Shown: positions 19,189 to 28,311 of the stretch, one piece after another | How positions within the stretch are numbered: position 1 is the stretch's first letter | How the letters are laid out: every line of letters starts with the position of its first letter | Source of the DNA: Mucisphaera sp965279675 | GTDB lineage: Bacteria > Planctomycetota > Phycisphaerae > Phycisphaerales > Phycisphaeraceae | Length of the DNA stretch: 64,000 nucleotides | NCBI RefSeq assembly: GCF_965279675.1 | Contig: NZ_CBDIIJ010000002.1 | Location: 620,001 to 684,000 of the forward strand | Reading direction: 5' to 3' | Notes under the pieces: generated by a model | Told to the model about the DNA's origin: nothing | Database searches by the model: none | The model's input: only the letters and a program-made list of their open reading frames with translations | Position numbers and translations under genes: made by a program

Positions 19189-21180
19189 TCAGCTCTTTAC
19201 GTGCTGAAGCGTGACCGCCCTGCCGGAACCCACGGTGCCACCTGTTCCCGTCTTATCCGGGACCCACTGCACAAACGCCTCGATGGCTTCGTACTCGGCA
19301 AGCCCCAGGTCGTCGTACAGCTTCGCCGTACCCTTGTTCCGATCCTCGGCACGCTGCCAGAACTCACGCGGGTCGCTGCCAGGGAAGAGGGCCCGGTCCT
19401 TCTGCGACTCGTGCTTGAAGATTGCCTGCCGTTTACGGAGCAACTCCTGCGGCGAAATGGGCACCGCCATCTCGATGTGCTCCGGCTCCCACTCCTGCCA
19501 GGCACCCCGATACAGCCAGACCTGGGTGTCCTTGAACCAGGACTGCGCCTTCACCCGGTGCACGGCCTCGAAAATCGCCATCAGACACACCCGGTGCGTG
19601 CCGTGCGGGTCGGAGAGATCCCCAGCGGCATAAATCTGATGGGGCCTTACCTTCTCCAAGAGATCGACAATGATCTGGATGTCTTCTTCACCCACCGGCT
19701 TCTTCCGGATCGTGCCCGTCTCGTAGAACGGCATGTCGAGGAAGTGCAGGTGCTCATCCTTCACCCCGCAGTAGCGGCCACCGGCACGCGCCTCACCCCG
19801 ACGGATCAGGCCCTTGAGCTTCTGGATCTCCGGCGAGTCCACCTGCCCCGGCTGCTTGTTACGCAGGAACTCCTCGATGTGCGCTTCAATCTGGGCGGCC
19901 TTGTCATCCTGCACCCCGAAGAGCTTGTTGAACTCAGCGGCGAAGTCTGCGAAACGGAGCGCGTCCTCATCAAACACGGCGATGTTGCCGGACACCTGAT
20001 AAGCGATGTGCACCTCGTGACCCTGATCGCAGAGACGGATCAGCGTCCCGCCCATCGAGATCACATCGTCATCCGGGTGCGGCGAGAACACGATACACCG
20101 TTTCGGGAACAGGTCATCCGTCGCACGCCGCTGATCGCCCGGCCGCTGGGCACTCGACGGCTTGCCGCCGGGCCAGCCGGTGATGGTCGCCTGGAGGTAA
20201 CGAAACACGTTCCGGTTGATGTTGTAGGCCGGCCCGTGCTCGGCGATGAGGTCCTGAAGGCCGGACTCATTGTAATCCTCGTCCGTCAGCTTCAGCACCG
20301 GCTTGTCCTGAAGCTGTGCCAGCCAGATCACGGCCCGCCGGATCAGCTTAGTATCCCAGTCGCAGGGGCCGACCAGCCAGGGCTGATTGGTGCGCGTCAG
20401 GCTCGCCGCTGCGGCGCTGTCGAGCATGACCTGTGCGTTCGGATGATCCTGAAGGAACGACGCCGCGACCACGGGTGTGACTTCGCCCTCGATCGCTTCA
20501 GCCGAGATCTTCGACTTACCTTCGCCGAAAGCCATCATGATGATGCGCTTGGCCGCGAGGATGGTTCCGACCCCCATCGTGATGGCTTTGGTCGGGACGT
20601 TCTCGATGCCGAAGAAGTCGCTCGCGGCATCGATACGCGTTTTCCGGTCGAGCCAGATCAGTCGCGTCCGGCTGTCCTTGCCCGAACCCGGCTCGTTGAA
20701 ACCGATGTGCCCGGTCCGGCCGATCCCGAGCAGCTGGATGTCGATCCCGCCCGCCTCCTCGATCGCCTTCTCGTAGGACTGGCAGTAGTGAGGCACCTCC
20801 TCGATCGTCAGCGTGCCATCGGGGATGTGCACGTTCTTCGGATCGATGTCGACGTGGTCGAACAGATGCTCGTGCATGAAGCGGAAATAGCTCTGCAGCT
20901 CATTCCGCTGCATCGGGAAGTATTCATCGAGGTTGAACGTCACCACGTTCTTGAACGACAGCCCCTCTTCCTGATGCATCCGAACCAGCTCGGCGTAGAC
21001 ACCCGTGGGTGTCGAACCCGTCGCCAGCCCCAGAACCGCTGTCTTGCCCTCCGCCGCGCGGGATCGGATCAGTTCCGCGATCTCCCCCGCCACCGCGACA
21101 TTGACCTCCGACGGCTCCGAAAGCACGCGGGTCGGGATCTTCTCTCGGCTCGACAGCTGCATTTCAAAAGCGGATGACAC
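19189..21180 (-). CDS. NagB-like glucosamine-6-phosphate deaminase fused to PIG-L deacetylase domain
   Basis: This 663-residue two-domain protein starts at GTG with AGGAG upstream. Residues of about 10-290 are NagB-like (GLATGSTPTGVYAELV, TFNLDEYFP, LLGIGRTGHIGFNEPG). Residues of about 360-600 are a PIG-L/LmbE-type N-acetylglucosamine deacetylase-like domain (FSPHPDDDVISMGGTLI, DPHGTH). The same architecture and length are known for Bacteroides NagB-like proteins. Oddity: the NagB catalytic Asp of the GxDGH motif is Thr here (RTGH), so deaminase activity is doubtful, while the PIG-L zinc ligands (HPDD, H in DPHGTH) remain. It probably acts on amino-sugar derivatives. Confidence 0.85.
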   Translation of the reverse strand: MSSAFEMQLSSREKIPTRVLSEPSEVNVAVAGEIAELIRSRAAEGKTAVLGLATGSTPTGVYAELVRMHQEEGLSFKNVVTFNLDEYFPMQRNELQSYFRFMHEHLFDHVDIDPKNVHIPDGTLTIEEVPHYCQSYEKAIEEAGGIDIQLLGIGRTGHIGFNEPGSGKDSRTRLIWLDRKTRIDAASDFFGIENVPTKAITMGVGTILAAKRIIMMAFGEGKSKISAEAIEGEVTPVVAASFLQDHPNAQVMLDSAAAASLTRTNQPWLVGPCDWDTKLIRRAVIWLAQLQDKPVLKLTDEDYNESGLQDLIAEHGPAYNINRNVFRYLQATITGWPGGKPSSAQRPGDQRRATDDLFPKRCIVFSPHPDDDVISMGGTLIRLCDQGHEVHIAYQVSGNIAVFDEDALRFADFAAEFNKLFGVQDDKAAQIEAHIEEFLRNKQPGQVDSPEIQKLKGLIRRGEARAGGRYCGVKDEHLHFLDMPFYETGTIRKKPVGEEDIQIIVDLLEKVRPHQIYAAGDLSDPHGTHRVCLMAIFEAVHRVKAQSWFKDTQVWLYRGAWQEWEPEHIEMAVPISPQELLRKRQAIFKHESQKDRALFPGSDPREFWQRAEDRNKGTAKLYDDLGLAEYEAIEAFVQWVPDKTGTGGTVGSGRAVTLQHVKS

Positions 21181-21314
21181 CGGCAGGCTCCTGATTCAAA
21201 GGGATCGCTCATCAACACCCGCAGGCCACACCCGTGGCTCGCGGTAGCGACATCTTACCAAATCCGGAGCATAATATAAGACCGAAAGACTTGTCCGCCG
21301 CCCGCTTTCAGGCC

Positions 21315-21659
21315 CTAAGGCGTCGGCTCGATACCCGGGTGGAACGCCTCGCGGAGATCGGCCGCAGTCATCGGCTCCACCGCGTAGTAGTCCTCCAGCA
21401 CCTTCGAGGCCACCGACTTCGCCGATGCCTCGAACGGAATCTCGCCGCTCAACTCAAGCGTCGCCACCACCTCGGGCTGCTGGAAGAACAGCCGCTCACC
21501 CAGCGCATCCCCCGATCCCAGATGCCCAGCGGGCTTGCTGGAGAAGAGCTGCGCCGACGGTCCGGGGTCGAACCGATAACGGCCTTCTGAATCGGCCGAG
21601 CAGCCCCCGAGCACCAACAGCAAGGATGCACACGTCGCCACTGCAGCTGTCCTGATCAT
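21315..21659 (-). CDS. Small lipoprotein, 114 residues
   Basis: The start is ATG 21659, with a near-perfect AGGAGG ribosome-binding site. The signal peptide MIRTAAVATCASLLLVLGGC ends in lipobox LGGC. The mature part is Ser/Pro-rich, then mixed alpha/beta (VASKVLEDYYAVEPMTAADL). No family is recognised. It is not tightly linked to either neighbour (about 120 bases on each side). Confidence 0.75.
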   Translation of the reverse strand: MIRTAAVATCASLLLVLGGCSADSEGRYRFDPGPSAQLFSSKPAGHLGSGDALGERLFFQQPEVVATLELSGEIPFEASAKSVASKVLEDYYAVEPMTAADLREAFHPGIEPTP

Positions 21660-21778
21660 GGTCGCCTCCTGGGTCCGATACCACAGAAGAATTTCGAACC
21701 AATCCCAGGCCCGGAACACCCCGCCCGCGCAGACTCACCGCAGTCATCGACGTCCCGTCCCTACAGCCGTCATAACCC

Positions 21779-22609
21779 CTACGCCTTCAACAGCCCAGTG
21801 ATGTAAGCCGCCGCGTAGCCGATATCCGCCACCCGCTCGTCGCCCGCTTCCCGTTCGATGACCAGGTCCCCTCGATACCCGCCACGATCCAGAATCCCCA
21901 GAAACGCCTCCCAGTCCACCGCGCCGCTGCCGACCCGTTCCTCGCTGCCCCAGGTCTCGGGCTCCCTGGTGGGCAGGGCGTCCTTGATGTGCACCTGACG
22001 CACCCTTGGCAACAACAGCTCGACGGCTTTCAGCGGATCACCCTTGCCGTACAGGATCATGTTGGCCGGATCGAAGTTCACCCCCACTGCATCGTGATCC
22101 AGCTCAGCGAGAAATCCCTCCAGGTCCTCGGCCGTCTCCTGCCCGGTCTCCAGCAGCAAGCCGATGCCCGCGCCGCCGCAGAGATCGGCGAGCACCCTGA
22201 GCCTATCCCGAACCTTCACCCGCACCGGATCGCTCGGTACGTGCGGGATGAAGCCCGCGTGAAACGTGACCAGGTCCAGATCCAGCCCGGTGCAGATGCC
22301 GACCAGCCGTGCGAACTGCTTCTCGTTGTGCGCCCAGGTTTCGTCCGGCACGATCCCGCCGGTCTCGCGGATCCGCTCAAGCGTCGAATAGTCCTCGCCC
22401 AAGGGCGTGAACATCCCGGACACGATCTCGATGCCTGCCGCTTTGAGCTTCGCACCCGCATCACGCCAGGCCGCGTCCTCATCCAGGTCGTTGAGCCGCA
22501 GTTGCGTCCGCGCCAGCCCGGCCTCCTGCAGACAGCCGATCAGGCCTTCCACCGTCTGAGCCTGAAAGCTCCAGCTGCAAGCCGCCAACCGTTGATTCAC
22601 CTCTGCCAT
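21779..22609 (-). CDS. Sugar phosphate isomerase/epimerase (xylose isomerase-like TIM barrel)
   Basis: This 276-residue protein has the AP-endonuclease-2/xylose-isomerase-like fold with the metal ligands in order: LLLETGQE, VNFDPANM, VHIKDAL and VIEREAG (Glu, Asp, His, Glu). The substrate cannot be assigned; relatives act on keto-sugars or inosose. It lies 13 bases downstream of the cytochrome gene and is probably in one transcript with the MBL-fold protein and cytochrome. Confidence 0.85.
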   Translation of the reverse strand: MAEVNQRLAACSWSFQAQTVEGLIGCLQEAGLARTQLRLNDLDEDAAWRDAGAKLKAAGIEIVSGMFTPLGEDYSTLERIRETGGIVPDETWAHNEKQFARLVGICTGLDLDLVTFHAGFIPHVPSDPVRVKVRDRLRVLADLCGGAGIGLLLETGQETAEDLEGFLAELDHDAVGVNFDPANMILYGKGDPLKAVELLLPRVRQVHIKDALPTREPETWGSEERVGSGAVDWEAFLGILDRGGYRGDLVIEREAGDERVADIGYAAAYITGLLKA

Positions 22610-22622
22610 CAGACCCTACCTT

Positions 22623-23126
22623 TCATCGCTGCACCGCCACCTCATCCTCGGTCACCAGCCCCGCCGCATTGCCCCACGAGGCCCGCACGTAACTCACGAT
22701 CCCCGCCACCTCTTCATCCGAGAGATACCCGACACCCGGCATGATGTCCGCGTAATCGCCCGAAGCCGGCAACGCCTGCGGGCCGACACCAACCCCGTGA
22801 AGGGTCATCCGGATCAACCGCTCGGGATCGCCCGTCACCACCTCCGTCCCGACCAGCGACGGATAAGCCCCGCCCGCACCTTGGCCGTCCGCCCCGTGAC
22901 AGCCTGCGCAGCTCGCCTGATACAACTCCGCCCCCCAGAGCAGGTCTTCACCCGCCAGCACGAGCACCTCGCCTTCCTCCACCGACACGAAGCCCCCATC
23001 CGCTTGCTGCTCCACCTCGCGGTCCCAACCCGTGAGCGCCCCGCCCCGGCTCGGATCCGGCTCGCCCTCCTCGTGGCAACCCACCAGAAGCGCACCCATC
23101 AGCAGCCATAACAACAAGGCTCTCAT
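22623..23126 (-). CDS. Lipoprotein cytochrome c
   Basis: The start is ATG 23126 (MRALLLWLLMGALLVGC), a lipoprotein signal with lipobox LVGC. The mature protein carries one class I haem-binding site, CAGCH, followed by GADGQGAGGAYPSLVGT, and a distal Met ligand region (DIMPGVGYLSDEEVAGIVSY). At 167 residues it is a small membrane-anchored electron carrier in the periplasm, similar to the cytochrome modules linked to oxidases or dehydrogenases. No redox partner is adjacent. An ATG at 23135 is possible. Confidence 0.85.
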   Translation of the reverse strand: MRALLLWLLMGALLVGCHEEGEPDPSRGGALTGWDREVEQQADGGFVSVEEGEVLVLAGEDLLWGAELYQASCAGCHGADGQGAGGAYPSLVGTEVVTGDPERLIRMTLHGVGVGPQALPASGDYADIMPGVGYLSDEEVAGIVSYVRASWGNAAGLVTEDEVAVQR

Positions 23127-23146
23127 CCCCGGCATCCTACAAACCC

Positions 23147-24367
23147 TCACAACTGGATGGTCATCTCGGCCCGTGCGAGCTGCACACGCTCCGGCCGATT
23201 CGCGCACCAACGCAGCAACCCCTCATCGATCCGGTTCCGCTCGGCCCATCCCCGGTTCGGATCGTGGTGCCCGATCAGCGTCCGCGCGACGCCACAACGC
23301 ACCGCCATCTCCTGCACGTCCTCCACGCAGGAGTGCCCCCAATCCATACGCGGCACCGCCGATGACGACCCGATCGCCGACACCCCGTCGTAGTCCGAGC
23401 GCAGATACTGACCGTCCCGATAGAGCAGGTCCGCCCCGTCCGCCTGATCCATCAGCCGCTCCTCTGCGGCCAGCGACCGCACCTGCCGGACATCCCCCGG
23501 ATCCGAACCATGCCGAAGCTCGTGGTCTGTGCAGAACACGAACACCTTCGTCCCGTGCTCCACCCGATACCCCAGGCACGGCGCCGGGTGATAAAGCTCG
23601 AAGGCCGTGACTCGTGTCTCGCCGATCTCGATCGGCTCGCCCACCGTATACCGCGCCGTCCGCGGCAGCTCATCCTCCGCCAGGTCCGCCTCTACCTCCG
23701 ACCCGGCCTCAAGACCGGTGATCTCCGCTGCAAGGAACGTCGCCGGCATCACGCTGTAGGAAATAGGCGTCTGCACGCCGTAAAGACTCGTCGTCGCCCG
23801 CCGGGAGAAGATCCCAAGGTAGCTGTCCAGCGCGTGCAGAAACTGCCGGTTGCCGTAGATCCGCAGCGTGTTGCGCGCATCGAAACAGACCGGCGCCTGA
23901 TCGAACCCCGCTGTGTGATCGTTGTGCGAATGACTGCCAAACAGGTGCAGCTCGCGCTCCCCGCGATCGCCCCACTTCGACTGGAGGTCGCGCGCACAAT
24001 TCCGAAAGCCCGACCCAGCGTCGAACACCAGGTCATGCCCGTCCGCCGTCTCGGCATGGATGCACGTCGTCCAGCCGTCGTAGACCCTAGGCGACCGCAA
24101 ACCAAAGCCAGCCCGATACGCCAGCAATCGCTCGCGCGTGACCTCGCCCCCGAGCAACGCTTCCACCGTCACCGGCTCACCCGTGGCCTCGCGCTCGGCC
24201 AGATCGCGAAACACCGCTTCGAGCAGCCTCGCATCCGACACATCCTGCCAGGCCCGGCGTTCGGCCAGCGACGGGAACACCGAGCAGCTGCCCTGCGTCC
24301 CGTAAACCCTCACCCGAAGATGCTTGATCGGCTCCACCACGTTGTCCTGCTCCGTCCCGAATCCCAT
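23147..24367 (-). CDS. MBL-fold metallohydrolase
   Basis: This 406-residue metallo-beta-lactamase-fold protein has the zinc motif HSHNDH, a leading TQGSCSVFPS segment typical of the PhnP/RNase Z-like branch, VFVFCTDHE for the third metal ligand region, and a late GHHDP histidine. An extra segment of about 80 residues separates the first strand from the metal motif. It may act on a phosphodiester or cyclic nucleotide; no direct evidence. Its stop is about 20 bases before the cytochrome start. Confidence 0.82.
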   Translation of the reverse strand: MGFGTEQDNVVEPIKHLRVRVYGTQGSCSVFPSLAERRAWQDVSDARLLEAVFRDLAEREATGEPVTVEALLGGEVTRERLLAYRAGFGLRSPRVYDGWTTCIHAETADGHDLVFDAGSGFRNCARDLQSKWGDRGERELHLFGSHSHNDHTAGFDQAPVCFDARNTLRIYGNRQFLHALDSYLGIFSRRATTSLYGVQTPISYSVMPATFLAAEITGLEAGSEVEADLAEDELPRTARYTVGEPIEIGETRVTAFELYHPAPCLGYRVEHGTKVFVFCTDHELRHGSDPGDVRQVRSLAAEERLMDQADGADLLYRDGQYLRSDYDGVSAIGSSSAVPRMDWGHSCVEDVQEMAVRCGVARTLIGHHDPNRGWAERNRIDEGLLRWCANRPERVQLARAEMTIQL

Positions 24368-24390
24368 CTAACCGCATCACATCAGCAAGC

Positions 24391-26478
24391 TCAACCGCGG
24401 CGACGCATCAGCACCAGACCGCCCGCCAGACCCAGCGCCGTCACCGGCTCGGGCACCGCCTGCCCGAAGCCGAACGAACCCGCCATCAGACTCAGATCGA
24501 TCAGATCGACACTGCCGTTACCATCGAAATCGCCATTGGCCCAGGTCTTGCCCGACTGCCCGAACGACGCCGCCAGCAGGGACAGGTCCAGCAGGTCCAC
24601 CGAGCCGTCCAGATTCGTATCCCCCAACCGGCTGCCGAACAACTCCTCCACCCAGAACCGCAGGTCGTCCGCCGTCGTCGTGCCGTCGCCGGTCAGGTCG
24701 TAGTCCGGCGTGCCCATGCCGCTCGCGATCATGTTCAGGTCCACCAGTGAGTACCCGCCGTTGCCGTTGAAATCCCCCAGCCAGGGATCAAGCATCCCCT
24801 CGGGGTCGTGAGCAAACCGGTCGAACAACAGCCACGACACCCCCTCGCCCGTCACCCGCAGGCTCCGTAGCGACGCCTCCGACCCATCGATCTGGCCGGT
24901 GCCGCTCCGAGGCGACTGCGCGTACCAGCTGTCCGGATCATCCAGGTCCCACTGCACCAGCCGCCAGACCCCATCGCCGGTCAGCGCCTGCTCGACGCTC
25001 ACCTCAAACCCGTTCGAATCATTCACCGTCAGCGCGACCGTCGCGTTCTCCGACGCCGTCTTGACCCAGAAACCGACCCAACCCGTCGCCGCGAACGGAT
25101 CGGTCTCATCGGCCAGCAGATCAACCACCCAGCCGCCCTCCTCCTGCGTCCCGCCATCCACGTCCAGCCGGAGCGATTGCGTCCCATCGATCGCGCTCTG
25201 CGTGCTCGCCATGTTCGTCGAGTTGTTCACCTGCCAGGTGTAGATCGAATCCTCCGCATCCCCGCCAAACGGCGCGGCCCCGCCCTCAAAGTCGGCGATC
25301 ACCCCGAACTCGGGTGCCGGCCCGAGGCTCGCCAGGTAATCCGCGATCGCCGTCCGCATCGGGCCAGCATTCCGAATGGTTGAGTACGCGTAAATCTGAA
25401 AACCGTGCGAACCGTTGTCGCGCGCCCGCTCGATCTGACTCATCGTCAGCGCCGTGTCAGTCCCGTGCAGGTACGGCCCCAACCCCGTCACCACCGCCGT
25501 GCTCCCGCCGATCCCCGCGTACATCTGCACGTTCGACTCCAGCAGATAATCGAACTGATCGCTCAGGTACGTCATCGGCAGCGCCAGGTCGAGGATCTCC
25601 TCCTCGATCCACCGCTCGGCGTGCTGCTGATGGCTGTTGAGCGCGATGTTGAAATCACGCCAGATCGCCGCCGAGAGAATCTGATCCTGATCGATCGCCT
25701 TGATCTGATCCCGCACCTTCACCACCAGCTCGGTGATGTGATCCGCGATCCACTGCTTATGCGCACTGCTGCCGCCGCTGAAAGCCAGCCCCGTGTCCGC
25801 CGTGAAGTGCGCCCGCGACGCCGGGTCCTGCACGTAGGTGCTCCCCGCGCCGCTGATCATCCGCACGTAGTCGAGATGAATCCCATCGACGTCGTAGTTC
25901 GCGACGATGTCCGCCGCCACATTCGCGATGTGATCCTGCGCCGCCTCGACCGTCGGATTGATCCCCACATACCCGTTGAAAAGCGGCTGGTCGTTCCCGT
26001 TGAAATCCTTGAGCCGCCACTCGGGATGCGCGTTCCACAGGTGATCCGGATTGACCGGCGCGCTGCTGCCGTTCCACATCGGGATCGTGTTCAGCCAGGC
26101 GTGCAGCCTCACGCCGTTCTTCTGCGCCTCGTCCACCGCCACCGCCAAAGGGTCCCAGCCCGGGTTGCTGCTGAAGTAAGGCGACTGCTGCGGCCAGACC
26201 TCGAAATTGCTCTCGTACCGCGCATCACCCTGACCCCGCACCTGGAACTGGATGTCCGTGAAGCCGAGCGACGCCGCGTCCGCGATGATCGACCGCACCT
26301 GCGCTTCACTCGAATAATCAAATCGTGTCACCCAGATCCCCGCGTAGTCCTCATACGCCATGCTCGAATTGATGACCGGGTGAGCCCCCGCCGCCATCCC
26401 GCCCCCCAGCCCGAGCGACCCCACCAGCAGACACCCCGCCACACACCAACCACCACGAGCAACACGCCAATCCGTCAC
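24391..26478 (-). CDS. GHL10-type glycoside hydrolase with dockerin-like repeats and PEP-CTERM tag
   Basis: This 695-residue secreted protein starts at GTG 26478, with AAGGAG 6 bases before it. After the signal peptide comes a GHL10-type TIM barrel (AGIWVTRFDYSSEAQVRSII, IQFQVRGQGDARY, VDGIHLDYVRMI). A beta-sandwich carbohydrate-binding-like domain follows, then dockerin type I-like calcium loops (GDTNLDGSVDLLDLSLLAAS, GDFDGNGSVDLIDLSLMAGS). The C-terminus has a PEP-CTERM tag (AVPEPVTALGLAGGLVLMRR). It probably attacks a polysaccharide or peptidoglycan-like glycan outside the cell. Confidence 0.87.
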   Translation of the reverse strand: MTDWRVARGGWCVAGCLLVGSLGLGGGMAAGAHPVINSSMAYEDYAGIWVTRFDYSSEAQVRSIIADAASLGFTDIQFQVRGQGDARYESNFEVWPQQSPYFSSNPGWDPLAVAVDEAQKNGVRLHAWLNTIPMWNGSSAPVNPDHLWNAHPEWRLKDFNGNDQPLFNGYVGINPTVEAAQDHIANVAADIVANYDVDGIHLDYVRMISGAGSTYVQDPASRAHFTADTGLAFSGGSSAHKQWIADHITELVVKVRDQIKAIDQDQILSAAIWRDFNIALNSHQQHAERWIEEEILDLALPMTYLSDQFDYLLESNVQMYAGIGGSTAVVTGLGPYLHGTDTALTMSQIERARDNGSHGFQIYAYSTIRNAGPMRTAIADYLASLGPAPEFGVIADFEGGAAPFGGDAEDSIYTWQVNNSTNMASTQSAIDGTQSLRLDVDGGTQEEGGWVVDLLADETDPFAATGWVGFWVKTASENATVALTVNDSNGFEVSVEQALTGDGVWRLVQWDLDDPDSWYAQSPRSGTGQIDGSEASLRSLRVTGEGVSWLLFDRFAHDPEGMLDPWLGDFNGNGGYSLVDLNMIASGMGTPDYDLTGDGTTTADDLRFWVEELFGSRLGDTNLDGSVDLLDLSLLAASFGQSGKTWANGDFDGNGSVDLIDLSLMAGSFGFGQAVPEPVTALGLAGGLVLMRRRG

Positions 26479-26797
26479 AGCAGACTCCTTCGAGCTCAGA
26501 ACAGGCAGGGGGCAGATCCAGCCAAAAAACGCGTAGACAAACACAGAGGCCCCCACCTATACCCCTCCCCTGCCTACAGCATGACACACAATAACCCCCC
26601 GAGGCGGCCCGAAAACCCGAAAATTCCAATTCTTATGCTCCCCCCAACCCCAGAACCCCGATGACTTCTCAGCCGTAAAGAAGCTGGGAATCCGGCACAG
26701 CCCGGGTAAAATACACTTGCGTCTCCTGAAAATCGATCTATAATTTCTAAAAGACTGTCTTATGCATCATCCCTTCACCCCGCACGGAGAGCCCACG
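26479..26797. other. Divergent intergenic region, AT-rich toward the prepilin gene
   Basis: The 319 bases between the glycosidase gene and the prepilin-like gene contain the glycosidase ribosome-binding site at the left edge and a plausible plus-strand promoter near 26717-26744. The left half is C-rich without features I can name; the last 100 bases are clearly AT-richer than the surroundings. Confidence 0.5.
26717..26744 (+). promoter_or_regulatory. Candidate sigma-70 promoter for the prepilin-like gene
   Basis: TTGCGT (26717-26722) and a perfect TATAAT (26739-26744) are separated by 16 bases. They lie about 50 bases before the ATG at 26798, in an AT-rich stretch that stands out in this GC-rich window. 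This is the best consensus promoter I can see here. Confidence 0.55.
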
Positions 26798-27733
26798 ATG
26801 ACCCCCCACGCCGCCCCCAAGCGTCGAGCCTTCACCCTCATCGAACTCCTCGTCGTCATCTCCATCATCGCCCTGCTCATCGGCATCCTCCTGCCAGCCC
26901 TGGGTGCAGCCAGAGCCACCGCGCGGGATATCAGTTGCCTGAGCAGTACACGGCAGCTGTCGATTGCAAGCTACTCCTATGCCACCGACAACTCTGAATA
27001 CTTCGTCAGGTTCTGTGACATGGCCGTGCAGCCCGGGCGAGCTGGGAAGCCGACCACGCTGGGCAGCACCGATCTAGGCGGCTTCCTCACAGGCAATGCT
27101 AGCCACGCATGGACTTGGACCTTCGTCAATGGAGGCTACGCCAGTAAAGAGTTGTACGAGTGCCCAAGCTTTACGGAAGCCGAAGAATTCAGCACTGGCG
27201 CTGGCTCCTTCAACATTCGCGATGCTTCCGTAGAAAAGGACACAAACGGCAGCATTGAACAAGGCTGGCGTAACGTTGATTACGGTGTCAACATCGCTTG
27301 GCTAACTGCGCTTCGTCGCACACCAAATATCAACAATTTGGTCCCTGGTGGCGGCCGAGGCACGTCGGGTAAGGAGTACGAAATCTCGTCTCGCATCTCG
27401 GATGTTCAGGCAGCTGGCGAAACCATTTTTGCCGCGGACACTTATTTCGCTGGCCTCGCAGCCGCAGGCGATCCTACCTATGGCGTCTTTTTTGCAAGTG
27501 CCACAAACGCAAACTCTGAAACAGTCCATGCTCGCCATGGCAGCGGAGCGGTCAATGTTGCCTGGGCCGATGGCCACTCAAGCTCAGAACCCATCCCGGT
27601 CAACCAAACGCTGACCAACAACAGCGCCGTGACAGTTTATGACTGGATCGAAGTTTTCGGTGCTTACTCAAACAGCACCCCCGTGGGCAACCCGGACAAC
27701 AAATGGGACCTTCTGTCAGGCGACGCCTACTAA
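26798..27733 (+). CDS. Type II secretion/prepilin-like protein with N-terminal methylation motif
   Basis: This 311-residue protein has a prepilin signal: a basic leader, then RRAFTLIELLVVISIIALLI, cleaved and methylated after the Ala/Gly before FTLIE. A C-terminal motif resembling H-x-DG of planctomycete pseudopilins is present (VHARHGSGAVNVAWADGH). Such proteins are highly multiplied in planctomycetes and are likely pseudopilins or cell-surface fibres. The 5' 150 bases use C-ending codons like the neighbours, but from about 26940 base composition and codon bias drop markedly. Confidence 0.85.
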   Translation: MTPHAAPKRRAFTLIELLVVISIIALLIGILLPALGAARATARDISCLSSTRQLSIASYSYATDNSEYFVRFCDMAVQPGRAGKPTTLGSTDLGGFLTGNASHAWTWTFVNGGYASKELYECPSFTEAEEFSTGAGSFNIRDASVEKDTNGSIEQGWRNVDYGVNIAWLTALRRTPNINNLVPGGGRGTSGKEYEISSRISDVQAAGETIFAADTYFAGLAAAGDPTYGVFFASATNANSETVHARHGSGAVNVAWADGHSSSEPIPVNQTLTNNSAVTVYDWIEVFGAYSNSTPVGNPDNKWDLLSGDAY

Positions 27734-27760
27734 ACCAAACCAACCCCGATCGCCCCCCGA

Positions 27761-27784
27761 CCCCGCCACCTGGCGGGGTTTTTT
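27761..27784 (+). terminator. Intrinsic terminator after the prepilin-like gene
   Basis: The stem CCCCGCC/GGCGGGG (27761-27767 with 27772-27778) has a 4-base loop and is followed by TTTTTT. It lies 28 bases past the stop codon and separates the prepilin gene from gcvH. Confidence 0.85.
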
Positions 27785-27846
27785 CTTGCCCGCATCCACC
27801 CCCCTCCTTAGCATGGCCCGCTCACCCAACCTCCGAGGAAACCTAC

Positions 27847-28221
27847 ATGCCCTCCCCCGACGACCGCCGCTACCTCGACACTCACGAATGGCACAAAGCC
27901 GAAGGCGACCTCGTCGTCATCGGCCTCTCCAAGTTCGCCGTCGACGAACTCGCCGATGTGACCTACCTCGAATTCACCAAAGAGTCCGGCCCCATCGCCG
28001 CCGGCGACACCTTCGGCGAGATCGAGTCCGTCAAAGCCACCTCCGACCTCTACGCCGGCATCCCGGGCGACATCGTCGAAACCAACCCCGAGGTCATCGA
28101 CAACCCCGCCCTCATCAACGAAGACCCCTACAACGCCTGGATGATCAAACTCAAACCCAACAACCCCGACGACCTCCAAAACCTCCTCTCCGCCACCGAT
28201 TACGACAAAAACGCCCAGTAA
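27847..28221 (+). CDS. gcvH: Glycine cleavage system H protein
   Basis: This 124-residue lipoyl carrier protein shuttles the aminomethyl group between the P, T and L components. The lipoylation site lies in GEIESVKATSDLYAG (the Lys of ESVK). HEWHKAEGDLVVIGLSKFAV is the usual N-terminal block. ATG 27847 was chosen because GAGGA lies just upstream and longer in-frame starts add unrelated sequence. No gcvP or gcvT is nearby. Confidence 0.95.
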   Translation: MPSPDDRRYLDTHEWHKAEGDLVVIGLSKFAVDELADVTYLEFTKESGPIAAGDTFGEIESVKATSDLYAGIPGDIVETNPEVIDNPALINEDPYNAWMIKLKPNNPDDLQNLLSATDYDKNAQ

Positions 28222-28311
28222 CCCCCCCACGACCCCTGTCCGGGTGCCACACACTTTCCAGGTGCGTGCCTAGCAGGCCTCCCTCTCCACCTCTCCGGCT
28301 AAACTGCCCTC

